From an uncultured Opitutales bacterium (GTDB lineage: Bacteria; Verrucomicrobiota; Verrucomicrobiia; Opitutales; UBA2995): a stretch of 44,005 nucleotides of DNA. How positions within the stretch are numbered: the first letter of the stretch is position 1; each line of letters opens with the position of its first letter. Where the stretch lies: contig CALJGU010000122.1 in the NCBI GenBank assembly GCA_938075565.1, forward strand, positions 1-44,005, given 5' to 3'. Shown one piece after another: positions 34,530-44,005 of this stretch. The position numbers and the translations under genes were made by a program. The notes under the pieces are model-generated. The model was not told where the DNA came from, searched no databases, and saw only the letters and a list, made by a program, of their open reading frames with translations.

Positions 34530-34540
34530 ATTTTAGGAAA

Positions 34541-37267
34541 TTATTGTGATGCGATAATGTTGCGAAGAACGTAGGGTAAAATACCTCCATGACGGTAGTA
34601 TTCTACTTCAATCCCAGTATCGATGCGCAATCTTACCTGAGTTTTAAAAGTGCTTCCGTCTGCCCGCTTGACTTCCATGTCCAGAAGGATTCCTGGCTGT
34701 AGATCATTGGAAAGACCACTAATTGAAACTTCTTCTGAACCATCCAACTGGAGGGAATCGACACTCTCGCCGTCCACGAACTCCAGTGGAAGTACACCCA
34801 TTCCAATCAAATTGCTGCGGTGAATTCGCTCGAAGCTTTTGGCAACAACGGCTTTCACGCCTAAAAGATTGGTGCCTTTGGCGGCCCAGTCACGAGAACT
34901 TCCCATGCCGTAGTCAACGCCTCCGAACACGATAGTTCCGGTGCCACGTTTCTTGTATTCCTGACAAGCATCATGAATAGCCATGAGCTCACCTTCCGGC
35001 ATCAGTTGGGTATATCCACCTTCCTTACCATCGGCCATGCGGTTTTTGATTCGCACATTGGCAAACGTTCCCCGCGTCATGATTCGATCATTACCACGAC
35101 GAGAGCCATAGGAATTGAAGTCATTTTGCTCGACTCCTTTAGAGATTAGGAATTTTCCAGCTGGTGTTTCTGATTTGAACGCACCCGCTGGGGAAATGTG
35201 GTCTGTAGTTACCGAATCTCCGAGGATCGCCAATGGACGCAAATCATTCAGATTGTTGATTTGGTTAGGATCCATTCCGAATCCGTCAAAAAATGGTGGT
35301 TCCTGAATATAAGTACTGTCGTCCTTCCAATTATAAATATCACCCGTTGATGATTCCACCGATTGCCATTCAGGAGATGCATCCATGATCTTGGCATATT
35401 GTTCAGTGAACATGGAGGATGTGATTCCTGATGCTACGTTTTCTTGAACTTCTTCCTGGCTTGGCCAGATGTCTTTCAAATAAACCGGATTTCCGTCCGA
35501 GTCATTGCCGATCACATCGGTATCTAGGTTAATATCCACTGTGCCAGCTAAGGCATAAGCCACTACTAAAGGAGGTGACATTAAGAAATTGGAGCGAATC
35601 GATCCGTGAACTCGCGCTTCAAAATTCCGGTTACCAGACAAAACACTGGCAGCGACTAAATCACCTTCTCGGATGGCATTTTCGATAGGATCAACCAATG
35701 GGCCACTATTACCGATACAAGTAGTACATCCGTAACCCACTAAGTTGAAACCGATTTTATCGAGATATTCCTGAAGCCCTGTTGCTTCCAGATACTCGGT
35801 CACAACACGAGACCCTGGAGCCAAACTTGTTTTGACGGTTGGATCAATCGTCAGGCCTTTCTCAACCGCTTTCTTAGCTACCAGGCCAGCAGCAATCATC
35901 ACGTTCGGATTAGAGGTATTGGTGCAACTAGTGATAGCTGCAATTAACACACTACCGTGTCCAATCTCGGGCTCGGCAACTGCAACGGCTCCATCTCCAG
36001 ATCGAACTGCTACGGTGGTAGAAATGTCTTCCGCAGATTTTCCAAAACCACCTTCAGCTACAGGCATCTCAAACAAAGAACGAAAACGTTCCTTGAGATC
36101 AGGCACATTGATGCGATCTTGTGGTCGCTTAGGTCCGGCAACACCGGGCACAACAACTGCCAGATCGAGGTCTAAAGATTTAGTGTACTCAACTTCACCA
36201 GCCTTGGGTATTCCAAACATACCTTGAGCCACGTAGTAGTCGCGAACTTGATTGATAGAAGCCTCGTCACGTCCGGTTAAGCGAAGGTAATCGAGCGTCT
36301 TATCATCAATGGGGAAGAATCCCATAGTTGCTCCGTATTCGGGAGCCATATTTGCGACGGTAGCGCGGTCAGCCAGAGTAAGCTTCTCAGCACCATCGCC
36401 ATAAAACTCGACAAACTTTCCCACTACTTGCTCTGCACGTAGCAATTCCGTGACGTGGAGGGCGAGGTCTGTAGCTGTTACACCTTCGCGCAAACTGCCA
36501 GACAAGTTAACACCAATTACCTCAGGAGTCTGAAAGTAAACGGGTTGGCCCAGCATTCCTGCTTCTGCTTCGATACCACCTACACCCCAACCAACAACAC
36601 CTAGGCCGTTGATCATGGTCGTATGAGAATCAGTTCCTACTAAAGTATCCGGATAAAGGACGGTTGAGTCACCTTCGGCTTTCTCAAAAACGACTCGTGC
36701 CAGATACTCCAAGTTCACCTGGTGAACAATCCCAATGCTAGGCGGAACGACTTGAAAGGTATCGAAGGCTTGCTGCCCCCATTTGAGGAATTCATAGCGC
36801 TCACGGTTCCGCTCAAACTCAATGGACAAGTTTTCCTTAAACGCATCCACCGTTCCACTACGGTCGACTTGTACCGAGTGATCGACAACCAAGTCTACTG
36901 GAACCAGAGGCTCAATACACTTGGCATCCTGGCCGAGACGATCCACGGCAGAACGCATGGCAGCAAGATCAACTAACAACGGCACGCCAGTAAAGTCTTG
37001 CAAGACAATGCGAGATACCACGAAGGGGATCTCACTCTTGGAGGGAGACTTGGCATTCCAATTAGCTAAGGTCTTAACCTCGTCCTCGGTAATATTCTTC
37101 CCATCACAATTGCGAAGAACAGATTCGAGTACGACCCGAATACTGATCGGCAATTTGGATACGGGTCCAATACCAGCGGATTCTAATGACGGAAGGGAGT
37201 AATAAAATTTTCCCTCTGCCTCGTTAAGTGCAGTTAAGGTGTTAAGCGGATTGTTCAGATCACTCAT
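34541..37267 (-). CDS. acnA: Aconitate hydratase A
   Basis: Aconitase isomerises citrate to isocitrate in the TCA cycle. The 908-residue AcnA/IRP1-type product has the three [4Fe-4S] ligands C448 ('[11 protein letters not shown]'), C514 and C517 ('[14 protein letters not shown]'). '[20 protein letters not shown]' (208-227) and '[20 protein letters not shown]' belong to the active site, the latter opening domain 4. The ATG is preceded by a terminator-like hairpin that ends only 13 bases upstream, so no separate promoter fits between them. The peroxiredoxin gene lies just upstream, the STAS gene just downstream. Confidence 0.97.
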   Translation of the reverse strand: MSDLNNPLNTLTALNEAEGKFYYSLPSLESAGIGPVSKLPISIRVVLESVLRNCDGKNITEDEVKTLANWNAKSPSKSEIPFVVSRIVLQDFTGVPLLVDLAAMRSAVDRLGQDAKCIEPLVPVDLVVDHSVQVDRSGTVDAFKENLSIEFERNRERYEFLKWGQQAFDTFQVVPPSIGIVHQVNLEYLARVVFEKAEGDSTVLYPDTLVGTDSHTTMINGLGVVGWGVGGIEAEAGMLGQPVYFQTPEVIGVNLSGSLREGVTATDLALHVTELLRAEQVVGKFVEFYGDGAEKLTLADRATVANMAPEYGATMGFFPIDDKTLDYLRLTGRDEASINQVRDYYVAQGMFGIPKAGEVEYTKSLDLDLAVVVPGVAGPKRPQDRINVPDLKERFRSLFEMPVAEGGFGKSAEDISTTVAVRSGDGAVAVAEPEIGHGSVLIAAITSCTNTSNPNVMIAAGLVAKKAVEKGLTIDPTVKTSLAPGSRVVTEYLEATGLQEYLDKIGFNLVGYGCTTCIGNSGPLVDPIENAIREGDLVAASVLSGNRNFEARVHGSIRSNFLMSPPLVVAYALAGTVDINLDTDVIGNDSDGNPVYLKDIWPSQEEVQENVASGITSSMFTEQYAKIMDASPEWQSVESSTGDIYNWKDDSTYIQEPPFFDGFGMDPNQINNLNDLRPLAILGDSVTTDHISPAGAFKSETPAGKFLISKGVEQNDFNSYGSRRGNDRIMTRGTFANVRIKNRMADGKEGGYTQLMPEGELMAIHDACQEYKKRGTGTIVFGGVDYGMGSSRDWAAKGTNLLGVKAVVAKSFERIHRSNLIGMGVLPLEFVDGESVDSLQLDGSEEVSISGLSNDLQPGILLDMEVKRADGSTFKTQVRLRIDTGIEVEYYRHGGILPYVLRNIIASQ

Positions 37268-37280
37268 TTTGGGCGTTTAC

Positions 37281-37305
37281 AAAAAGGAGCCCTTGAACGG
37301 GCTCC
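37281..37305 (-). terminator. Intrinsic terminator-like hairpin between the peroxiredoxin gene and acnA
   Basis: On the minus strand GGAGCCC and GGGCTCC make a perfect seven-base-pair stem with a six-base loop, followed by five T. It lies 18 bases after the peroxiredoxin stop and 13 bases before the acnA ATG. It looks like a terminator for the peroxiredoxin gene, but its position also makes it part of any acnA leader that starts upstream. Confidence 0.8.
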
Positions 37306-37322
37306 TGTGTTAAATGTTTAAA

Positions 37323-37793
37323 TTAACTAAGTGCAGCTTTTATTGCGTCAAAATCGGGAAGTACTGCAGGATCGTCGCTGCTTGAGCTGAATTGAATCAC
37401 TCCATCAGAATCGATCACAAATGCAGAGCGTTTAGAAACGCCTTTTAAACCAATAAGATCTTCAAAAAGAACATCGTAGGCGGTACTCGCTTCTTTATTA
37501 AAATCACTAAGCAGTGAAAAGTTCAGGTTGTTCTGCTGAGAAAAGACTTCCTGGGTAAAAGGGCTGTCGACACTGATGCCGTATACAGTAGCACCGAGGT
37601 CGTTGTAATCGGCTAAGCTGTCGCGGACAGAACAAAGTTCGTCAATACAGACACTGGTAAATGCGAGCGGGAAAAATAGGAGAACGGTTTTTCCGCTGCC
37701 GAAACGACTGCTCAAAGTGACTTCTTCGAGTCCGTCGGCGTTTTTAGTTTTAAGTGTAAAATCGGGTGCTTTGGTTCCAACTTCTAAGGCCAT
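37323..37793 (-). CDS. Thiol peroxiredoxin, AhpC/TSA family (BCP/PrxQ- or AhpE-like)
   Basis: The enzyme reduces hydrogen peroxide and organic peroxides in the cytosol. The 156-residue product has the peroxiredoxin motif PxxxTxxC as 'PLAFTSVC' (42-49), with peroxidatic C49. A second cysteine, C54, is five residues later, the position of the resolving cysteine in BCP/PrxQ enzymes. 'GISVDSPFTQEVFSQ' and 'KRSAFVIDSDGVI' are family segments, the latter holding the active-site arginine. The PLAF wording is closer to AhpE. It is upstream of acnA, separated by a hairpin, and divergent from tyrS. Confidence 0.9.
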   Translation of the reverse strand: MALEVGTKAPDFTLKTKNADGLEEVTLSSRFGSGKTVLLFFPLAFTSVCIDELCSVRDSLADYNDLGATVYGISVDSPFTQEVFSQQNNLNFSLLSDFNKEASTAYDVLFEDLIGLKGVSKRSAFVIDSDGVIQFSSSSDDPAVLPDFDAIKAALS

Positions 37794-37972
37794 GGATGGT
37801 GTGTTTTTTAGTTTTCAATTTTGTTGAGACAGAAAGAGGGAAAACAATGGAGGGAAAATCAATCATGGCAATGCTTTCCCATCGTAAAAAAGACAATTTT
37901 CGTTCCCGCAGGAGATTGTGAGCTTTTCTATTGAAACTCCGGGAGGAACACGAAATTTATAAGCCTTTTCCT

Positions 37973-39151
37973 ATGAACGTCATTGAACAGATCCGCCGAG
38001 GAACCGATACCATTTTAAGCGAAGAGGAGCTCGAAAAAAAGCTACAGAAGGACAGACCGCTCCGCATAAAGCTGGGAGCAGACCCCACTAAACCTGATCT
38101 CACGCTGGGTCATACGGTTGTCTTGCAGAAATTGCGTCAATTCCAGGACCTAGGCCACACCGCGGTACTGATTATAGGTGATTTTACGGCCCGCATTGGC
38201 GATCCCTCTGGAAAATCGGCTACTCGACCCGAGCTATCTAAAGAAGAAATAGCCGAAAACGCTAAAACCTATATCGATCAGGTCTATAAAATCCTGGACC
38301 CAGAAAAGACCGAAATTCACTACAACAGTCAGTGGCTAGCCTCTATGAGCTTCGAGGATACCTTGGGCCTACTGCGTAAGATGACCGTGGCAAGGATGCT
38401 GGAACGAGACGACTTTTCCAAGCGATTCAAGTCTCAGACGCCCATCTCAGTGGTGGAATTCGTCTATCCCCTGTCTCAGGGCTACGATTCAGTGGTATTG
38501 AAGTCAGACGTAGAATTGGGAGGAACCGATCAACTATTTAACCTTCTAGTCGGTCGACAGCTCCAGAAAGACGATGGCCAGGAAGAGCAAGTAGTCATCA
38601 CCCTGCCCCTATTAGTGGGCCTTGATGGGGTAAACAAGATGTCCAAGAGCCTAGGCAACTATATCGGCCTGAATGACTCGGCCAAGGAAGTGTTTGGTAA
38701 AGTCATGTCTATCAGCGACGATTTGATGTGGAATTACTGGACCGTTCTTTTCTACAAGTCCGATGAGGAGATCGAAGCCATGAAGCAGGATCACCCGATG
38801 TCGATTAAGAAGGCCCTTGCTGTCGCTGTCACCGCTCGGTTGCACGACCAAAAAGCAGGAGAATACGAGCTCCAACAGTTCGAACAAGTATTCTCAAAGG
38901 GTAAACTGCCAGAAACCATGGACGAAGTTACCTGGGAAACCGTCTCAGAAGGCGCAGATTCCGTAGGCATCCTGAATTTACTGGGAAATTCCGGGAAATT
39001 CCCTAGCAGAAAAGAAGCCAAGCGTATGCTTCAACAGGGCGCAGTTAAGGTAGATGGCGAAAAAGCAGGTTTCGGCTTGGAGCTGCAAAAACCGGAAGGA
39101 GAGCTTGTAGTTCAGGCTGGCAAACGCTTGTTTTTCAAGGTGTTACCTTAG
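37973..39151 (+). CDS. tyrS: Tyrosyl-tRNA synthetase
   Basis: TyrS charges tRNA-Tyr. The class I enzyme has the HIGH box as 'LTLGHTVVL', the KMSKS loop as 'NKMSKSLGN', and '[14 protein letters not shown]', a strong family motif. A C-terminal S4 RNA-binding domain is present ('[21 protein letters not shown]'; first part near the last 65 residues). The shape resembles the TyrZ-like branch. Start choice is uncertain: the ATG at 37973 gives 392 residues, a TTG at 37931 gives 406. The GGGAGG at 37941 is too far from either to decide. It is a single gene, divergent from the peroxiredoxin gene. Confidence 0.94.
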   Translation: MNVIEQIRRGTDTILSEEELEKKLQKDRPLRIKLGADPTKPDLTLGHTVVLQKLRQFQDLGHTAVLIIGDFTARIGDPSGKSATRPELSKEEIAENAKTYIDQVYKILDPEKTEIHYNSQWLASMSFEDTLGLLRKMTVARMLERDDFSKRFKSQTPISVVEFVYPLSQGYDSVVLKSDVELGGTDQLFNLLVGRQLQKDDGQEEQVVITLPLLVGLDGVNKMSKSLGNYIGLNDSAKEVFGKVMSISDDLMWNYWTVLFYKSDEEIEAMKQDHPMSIKKALAVAVTARLHDQKAGEYELQQFEQVFSKGKLPETMDEVTWETVSEGADSVGILNLLGNSGKFPSRKEAKRMLQQGAVKVDGEKAGFGLELQKPEGELVVQAGKRLFFKVLP

Positions 39152-39155
39152 GATT

Positions 39156-39192
39156 CGACCTTCTAGGAGCGTTTTTTTAGGCCTGAAGGTCG
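39156..39192 (+). terminator. Candidate terminator hairpin after tyrS
   Basis: CGACCTTC (39156-39163) and GAAGGTCG (39185-39192) form a perfect eight-base-pair stem four bases after the tyrS stop. The loop of 21 bases contains seven T. No T run follows the stem, so it may be a processing or stabilising hairpin instead of a terminator. Confidence 0.4.
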
Positions 39193-39475
39193 TGTATTTG
39201 GTATAAAGATACACTCATTACAAAAATCTAAGAATTTTTATTTACTTCCTCATAAAGAGGTCTTTTAGTAATTATTAAGAAGTCAGCTCTAGTTAGCGAA
39301 AACTCTCCTTTTTAACTCAATACCCCGCGCTTCACCCTAGCGCTCATCACTTTCCAAACTTTTGGTAGCAGGTTAAAAGGATAAGTTGGGATTGTAGAGG
39401 GTATGAAGAAGGTTTCATGCCCTCTGCTTCTGTACAGGCCCAGCGGTTTTTTAGGAAAACCGTCGAGTAGGCAGC
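39193..39475. other. Non-coding gap between tyrS and opcA with three hairpins
   Basis: No gene is apparent. Three inverted repeats stand out: GTGTAT/ATACAC near 39193-39214; an 11-base-pair stem GAGGGTATGAA/TTCATGCCCTC (39397-39424, one G-T pair); and CGGTTTT/AAAACCG (39444-39462), which falls 14 bases after the opcA stop on the minus strand. The last may end or protect the zwf-opcA transcript. The strong middle stem could belong to a small RNA, but I see no promoter pattern for it. Confidence 0.45.
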
Positions 39476-40477
39476 CTAGTTGTTGAAGAAAATCGCTTCA
39501 GCCAAGGTATTCTCAGGGGATAATAGTCCTGCTCGGAGAGAGTAATTGAAATCTGCACGTCCCATATTTCCGACTAGAGAAGCCGTGCCAGTCGCAATAT
39601 CCGCCTGAAATCTCAGTGTTTTGCCATCTGTATAGTGAAATTGGAGATCAAAGTCGCTGGCCCCCTCCTCTTCCGACGTTTCAACCTCGAGCTGTCCAAA
39701 GGGCAGCTTGATATCAGACCCTTCCGCACAAGCCTTCAAACAGTTGAAAATCCAATGAGAAAGCGCTCCACCTTCCATGAAAAATTCTGGAGAACAGATC
39801 AAAGCGGCGTTTTCTAGCTTATCAGTCAGAAGAGCTGGCTCAAAACCACTGAGCCCCTGCCCAATGGTCTGCCGCATCGGCAATAGCCGAGCATAACTAA
39901 GATTTCGGAATGCATCGGGATCTTCTAATTCGCTCCGAAACTCCCGACCCTCAATTGATGAGTCATAAACCTTCTGTTTGCAGAAACTGATAAAGCTTTT
40001 GTAGATCGTATTGATTCGCTCAGGCGGAAGTCGATGCGTCCAATAATAGGTGGGCAAATCGCTCTCGAGCCATACGGAAACCTGGTTTTCCAAGTATTTG
40101 GGTGCGTTCACATCGTACCCAAGGGTCAATATCTCGCAGCATCTCATATCACGCCGACTCGAACCTATGTAACACTCAGAATAGAGCTTTCCGGTTAACA
40201 GGGTATTGGCATCTTCAGCCGGTGTTGGGCAAAGAATGATTATTCGACTGGGATAAGCATGGGCAAACTCGTTGGCCGTTTTGAACAACTGCTTTGCTTC
40301 CTCGTTGGTAGTTCCGTAGCCGAGATGAAGAATAAGATTCATCTGCGAAGCGCGAAACTCCAAAGGGGCGGTGTGTCCGCGCTTCGGTTCGTCCGCTTCC
40401 CATAGCTTGGCCATGGTGTCGACCACCTCAGATACTGGAAGCTCAATTCCAGGGATTACGCTGAATACAGAAGCCAT
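39476..40477 (-). CDS. opcA: Glucose-6-phosphate dehydrogenase assembly/activator protein OpcA
   Basis: OpcA binds and activates glucose-6-phosphate dehydrogenase; it is known best from cyanobacteria and actinobacteria. The product from the ATG at 40477 has 333 residues. Family-like segments are 'RASQMNLILHLG', 'RIIILCPTP', 'SVWLESDLPTYYWTHRLPP' and the C-terminal 'FQADIATGTASLVG'. The ATG overlaps the zwf stop by one base (TAATG), so production is coupled to Zwf; a start at 40498 would overlap zwf by 22 bases and is less likely. The linkage to zwf is the strongest support for the assignment. Confidence 0.9.
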   Translation of the reverse strand: MASVFSVIPGIELPVSEVVDTMAKLWEADEPKRGHTAPLEFRASQMNLILHLGYGTTNEEAKQLFKTANEFAHAYPSRIIILCPTPAEDANTLLTGKLYSECYIGSSRRDMRCCEILTLGYDVNAPKYLENQVSVWLESDLPTYYWTHRLPPERINTIYKSFISFCKQKVYDSSIEGREFRSELEDPDAFRNLSYARLLPMRQTIGQGLSGFEPALLTDKLENAALICSPEFFMEGGALSHWIFNCLKACAEGSDIKLPFGQLEVETSEEEGASDFDLQFHYTDGKTLRFQADIATGTASLVGNMGRADFNYSLRAGLLSPENTLAEAIFFNN

Positions 40478-42024
40478 TAAGGTCCCGGCTTTCTCCAATG
40501 ATGATTATTTTCCCATGCAAGCTGATCCGCCTCAAGAGGCCCCCATGATCCGGATTGGTACTCTGCCATGCATTGGTTTCCACAAGATTTCCAGAATTCG
40601 AGGATAGGAGTCACAATCTTCCAGGAAGCTTCCGTTTCATCTCCACGAATAAAGAGCGTACTGTCTCCAATCATGGCATCCAGAATCAAACGTTCGTATG
40701 CCTCAGGAGTATTCGAACCATAGGTCGTTTTATAGCGGAAATTCATACGAACAGGTTGAGTCCGTGTTTCTAATCCGGGGATTTTGGAATTCATAACCAG
40801 CGAAACTCCTTCATCCGGCTGAATTTGAATGACCATGGTATTGGGAGAGAGATCAAAAACATTACTACTGCTGAATAAAATCCCTGGAGGAGTCTTAAAC
40901 TGAATGGCGATCTCGCTCACCCGACGAGCCATGCGCTTACCCGATCTTAGATAAAACGGAACGCCTTCCCAACGCCAGTTGTTGATGGAAAGCCGGAGAG
41001 CAGCGTAAGTCTCTGTAGAAGAATCTTCAGGAATCCCAGATTCTTCCATGTAAGCTGGCACTTTATTTCCATCAATCAGACCTTCCCCATAACGCGCACG
41101 GACAACATCACCCTTTGGCGAGCTCAATTCCAGCGGCTGGATGGCCTTCAGGAGTTTCACCTTCTCATCGCGAATCGATTCCGGATCGAGTGACACTGGC
41201 GGCTCCATAGCGGTTAAACTGAGCAGCTGCATGGTATGATTCTGGATCATATCCCGGAGCGCTCCACTCTGATCGTAGTAACCTCCACGAGAACCCACGC
41301 CTAAATCCTCAGACACTGTAATTTGGACACATTCGACAAAATTACGGTTCCAGAGCGGTTCAAATATGGAGTTTGCAAAACGCTGCACCAGGAGATCCTG
41401 AACGGTCTCTTTCCCCAAATAATGATCGATACGATAAATTTGGTTTTCCTCGAAATGTTGATTGATCGTGGCATTGAGCGCACGGGCAGACTCCAAATCT
41501 TTGCCAAAGGGTTTTTCTACAACGACCTTGGAGGCCAAAGGCGTACCGATGTTTCTTGAAGCCAATCCACATGCCCCAAGCTCCGACACAACAGCTGTAA
41601 AGACACTGGGTGGAGTAGAAATGTAAAACATCACCTGAAGATCACGACCCACCTCTTTCTCATAGGAATCAATTTGATCTTTCAGCTTCTTGTAACCGGC
41701 CGAATCGTCATAAGGACCATCAACATAGCAAGTATTGGCCTCGAGTCGCTTCCAAATTTTCTCATCCAGGTCACGACGGGAAAATTCTACCAGTGAATCA
41801 TGAGCCAGCTGACGAAACTCGTCATTCGGAATGGGTTTTCGTCCAAACCCAATGAGGAAAAAGTCAGAAGGAAGTAAGTTATCGAGACCCAGATTATAGA
41901 TCGCAGGAACAAGCTTCCGCTTGGTTAGATCGCCCGAAGCACCAAATATGACCACAACTGTTGGTGGGGCACCACGGTGCTTGCTGAGGCCGTCGAGAAA
42001 TGGATGTCTGTTTTCTGATGACAT
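40477..42024 (-). CDS. zwf: Glucose-6-phosphate 1-dehydrogenase
   Basis: Zwf oxidises glucose 6-phosphate to 6-phosphogluconolactone and makes NADPH. The 515-residue product has the nucleotide loop GASGDLTKRK (28-37), EKPFG (170-174), and the active-site signature 'RIDHYLGKE' (198-206) with D200, H201 and K205. 'RSGKRMARRVSEI' belongs to the C-terminal domain. It is followed by opcA with a one-base overlap. Upstream, 124 bases separate it from a degraded YraN-like remnant; any promoter must lie there or further up. Confidence 0.97.
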   Translation of the reverse strand: MSSENRHPFLDGLSKHRGAPPTVVVIFGASGDLTKRKLVPAIYNLGLDNLLPSDFFLIGFGRKPIPNDEFRQLAHDSLVEFSRRDLDEKIWKRLEANTCYVDGPYDDSAGYKKLKDQIDSYEKEVGRDLQVMFYISTPPSVFTAVVSELGACGLASRNIGTPLASKVVVEKPFGKDLESARALNATINQHFEENQIYRIDHYLGKETVQDLLVQRFANSIFEPLWNRNFVECVQITVSEDLGVGSRGGYYDQSGALRDMIQNHTMQLLSLTAMEPPVSLDPESIRDEKVKLLKAIQPLELSSPKGDVVRARYGEGLIDGNKVPAYMEESGIPEDSSTETYAALRLSINNWRWEGVPFYLRSGKRMARRVSEIAIQFKTPPGILFSSSNVFDLSPNTMVIQIQPDEGVSLVMNSKIPGLETRTQPVRMNFRYKTTYGSNTPEAYERLILDAMIGDSTLFIRGDETEASWKIVTPILEFWKSCGNQCMAEYQSGSWGPLEADQLAWENNHHWRKPGP

Positions 42025-42148
42025 AATGAAAAAGGAAAGCAGTGATTAGATGGCCTCACAAGAGAGCCGAATGCAATACCTTTAGTAGCATCAATTACTA
42101 ATTCATTTCATCAATATCACCAATCCGGCGAATTCCCAGAGTCACAAC

Positions 42149-42402
42149 TTAAAGCCACTCCACGTTGGAGAAATGTAATATCTCCCATTTTTTATCCGGA
42201 TGATGATTTACCTCCAACACATCTAATCGGTAGGCCAGAGGGTGCTTCTTGAGCGTTTTCAGGTAGGCCTGAGCAGCCCGTTTCAGAGCCCGTTTTTTCG
42301 GTCATCTTCGTTGTGATAAAACAGCTTTGCCTGACCAAACAGATTGAGATTACAAAGCAAACAAACCAGAAAGAATAAAACAGATTTGAAGCTGGAAAAC
42401 AT
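42149..42402 (-). pseudogene. Short broken reading frame; 3' half resembles the C-terminus of YraN (UPF0102)
   Basis: An ATG at 42402 opens a 39-codon frame with a signal peptide-like start ('MFSSFKSVLFFLVCLLCNLN') that stops at 42283. The run of six A on the minus strand (42293-42298) separates it from a second frame that stays open to a stop at 42149. One extra A would join them into 84 residues. The second part reads 'RKKRALKRAAQAYLKTLKKH', then 'YRLDVLEVNHHPDKKWEILH' and 'FSNVEWL'. This matches the C-terminal pattern of YraN-family proteins (KRRxLxRAAxxYL ... RFDVVEV). The N-terminal 70 residues of YraN, including its nuclease-like core, are not found upstream. I read it as a gene remnant; a small exported protein is the alternative. 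Confidence 0.5.
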
Positions 42403-42494
42403 GAGGGAAAATCAAAAAGAAAGCCGAAATAATAGGACCCACTAGCCACAAGTGCAAACTTGTAATCAGATGCGTTGATAACACCTGAAATGCT

Positions 42495-44005
42495 TTAAGA
42501 ATTTACTCCCGCAGTAGCCAACTCAACTTCCTCTGTAGAGCCGGAATCGCGATTGAAGCGCATCGAAAGCACCTTACTCACACCACGCTCCTGCATGGTA
42601 ACACCATAGATGGTATCAGCACTAGAGATCGTGCGCTTATTGTGCGTGATGATCAGGAATTGTGAGTGCTTGGTAAACTGACGGAGGATGTCCACGAAAC
42701 GGCCAATATTGGCTTCATCCAAAGGAGCATCCAACTCATCAAGCAAACAGAATGGGCTCGGCTTAACCATATAGATGGCAAACAACAAAGCCACGGCCGT
42801 CATAGTCTTTTGTCCACCAGACAGAAGTGAGATGGACTTCAAACGTGTTCCAGGAGGTTGAGCTACAATCTCGATGCCTGATTCGAGAGGATCCTCAGCG
42901 TCTTGCAAAGTAAGGTCTGCCTTCCCTCCTCCAAACAATTTATCAAAAGTGAAGATGAAATTCTCGCGGACCTGCTTGAAGGTCTCCTTGAATTGCGCCA
43001 GCGAAGTCTGATTGATGTCGTCGATGGCAGCCAACAACTCTTCCTTGGAATTCCAAAGATCCTGGCTTTGCGTTTTCAGGAACTCATCTCGCTCCTTTAG
43101 CTCACCGTATTCTTCGATCGCCACCAAGTTAACAGGTCCCATGGAGTGCAGTCGCTTACGCAACTTTTCGACTTCTTCTTTGATCGGATCCCAATCGGGC
43201 TCTTCCAATGCTTCAAGAACTTCAGCACTTGGTTCTTCGATCTGAGGTGCTGAATCTGGGTCGGGCGCCTCAGCGTCATCTTCCTCTAAATCCAAAGCCA
43301 GCTTCTCAACCAGTTTCTGATTGGCTAAGAAATACTCACGTCGCCAATCGATATCGCCGAGTTCGAGATCGTATTCGCGCATTATCTCTTCAGAGAGGTA
43401 ACGCATTTGGGACTTCTTTTCTGCTAGGACGATCGCCTCTTTATTGAGAGAAGCCTCGTAAGTCTGAAGTTCTTTGCGAACTTCACCCAGACTACTTTCC
43501 TGAGCAGCAATTTCCTTCTCCTGAGCCATCAGAGTCTCGCGAACTTCATTTGAAGCTGTCTGAGCCGTTTCAAGTTCCTTAGAATCCTCGACCATGGCCG
43601 CTTCATTCTCCTCAACTTGTTGGACCAGTTGATTACTCTGAGCGTGAAGTGATTCCTTTTCTTCGGTGCGTTGCAGTCGAGCACTTTCAATTTCTACCAG
43701 CTGCTCCTTCATTTCTTGAAGGCTACGTTCCAGACTTTCCAGTTGCTGCTTCTTAGCAGCTAACTCCACTCGTACTTCAGAAAGCGCTTCGCGTTTCTGC
43801 TCACGCTCTTCACGGAGTGATTGTAAAGACTCTTCCAGTTGAGTGACTGTATTGCGCTTAGCATCCATGGTGCTTTCCGCCTCACCCAAATGCTCATTCG
43901 CCTGTTTCAGCTGCTCTGCGTATTGGCCATGTGTAGCTTCAATCTCCTTGATATTCGACTGCATGAGCTCCAATCGCTCACGCCCTTTCTCAAGAGACGC
44001 TTCGG
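42495..44005 (-). CDS. smc: Chromosome segregation ATPase SMC, C-terminal part (5' end outside window)
   Basis: SMC forms the DNA-loop-extruding ring that organises and separates chromosomes. The frame is open to the window edge, so the N-terminal ATPase half and hinge lie beyond; about 503 codons are here. The first 250 residues are coiled coil rich in Glu, Gln and Leu. The C-terminal head follows: the segment 'MGPVNLVAIEEYGELKERDE', the signature 'LLSGGQKTMTAVALLFAIY', Walker B 'FCLLDELDAPLDEANIG' and the end 'FLIITHNKRTISSADTIYGV'. LSGGQ and Walker B are intact, so the ATPase should work. Confidence 0.96.
   Translation of the reverse strand, partial: EASLEKGRERLELMQSNIKEIEATHGQYAEQLKQANEHLGEAESTMDAKRNTVTQLEESLQSLREEREQKREALSEVRVELAAKKQQLESLERSLQEMKEQLVEIESARLQRTEEKESLHAQSNQLVQQVEENEAAMVEDSKELETAQTASNEVRETLMAQEKEIAAQESSLGEVRKELQTYEASLNKEAIVLAEKKSQMRYLSEEIMREYDLELGDIDWRREYFLANQKLVEKLALDLEEDDAEAPDPDSAPQIEEPSAEVLEALEEPDWDPIKEEVEKLRKRLHSMGPVNLVAIEEYGELKERDEFLKTQSQDLWNSKEELLAAIDDINQTSLAQFKETFKQVRENFIFTFDKLFGGGKADLTLQDAEDPLESGIEIVAQPPGTRLKSISLLSGGQKTMTAVALLFAIYMVKPSPFCLLDELDAPLDEANIGRFVDILRQFTKHSQFLIITHNKRTISSADTIYGVTMQERGVSKVLSMRFNRDSGSTEEVELATAGVNS

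Noticed and set aside
42192-42449. 85-codon open frame on the minus strand in the smc-zwf gap
   Set aside because: Its sequence is low-quality and Ser/Cys/Phe-rich; the YraN-like signal lies in a different frame of the same DNA.

Overview
The window is an ordinary, gene-dense bacterial chromosome segment with roughly balanced GC. It carries housekeeping genes (five aminoacyl-tRNA synthetases, dapF, pyrD, hemB, gpmI, lspA, trpB, acnA, zwf, smc) plus a few accessory genes. Several things point to a Verrucomicrobiota bacterium of the Opitutae type: the ileS / DksA-like / lspA order, a zwf-opcA pair, a large beta-helix surface protein ending in an 'EYAFGLNPT'-type region, heptanucleotide repeats between convergent genes, and weak Shine-Dalgarno signals. 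This is inference; no rRNA is present to fix it.

Layout. 1-7.3 kb: a partial epimerase-like gene (-), a nitronate monooxygenase-family flavoprotein (+), a four-gene sugar operon on the minus strand (two xylose-isomerase-like TIM barrels, dhaK, dhaL), and dapF (+). 7.3-10.6 kb: pyrD, an acidic hypothetical gene and hemB, with short heptamer arrays in the two convergent gaps. 10.7-14.1 kb: cysS-thrS, ended by a bidirectional terminator. 14.1-16.0 kb: amtB-glnK, read from a near-consensus sigma-54 promoter. 16.2-23.8 kb (-): aspS, then gpmI, an S55-type protein and a secreted beta-propeller protein in one run. 24.0-27.4 kb: a broken adhesin-like gene. 27.7-31.8 kb (+): ileS, a DksA-like protein with a lysine-rich tail, lspA. 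31.8-37.8 kb (-): trpB-yicC, a peroxiredoxin, acnA and a STAS protein. 38.0-39.2 kb: tyrS (+). 39.5-44.0 kb (-): smc (partial), a short degraded reading frame resembling the C-terminus of YraN, then zwf-opcA.

How genes work together. AmtB and GlnK form the standard ammonium uptake and sensing pair, and the -24/-12 promoter ties them to RpoN. Zwf and OpcA form the entry to the oxidative pentose phosphate pathway. DhaK and DhaL are two halves of one ketose kinase; with the two isomerase-like barrels they suggest an aldose-to-ketose-to-ketose-phosphate route of unknown substrate.

I found no tRNA, rRNA, CRISPR array, insertion sequence, prophage or defence island. The most unusual items are the sugar operon, the two related heptamer arrays, the doubly broken duplicated adhesin gene, the hidden YraN-like remnant, and a terminator-like hairpin lying directly in front of acnA.
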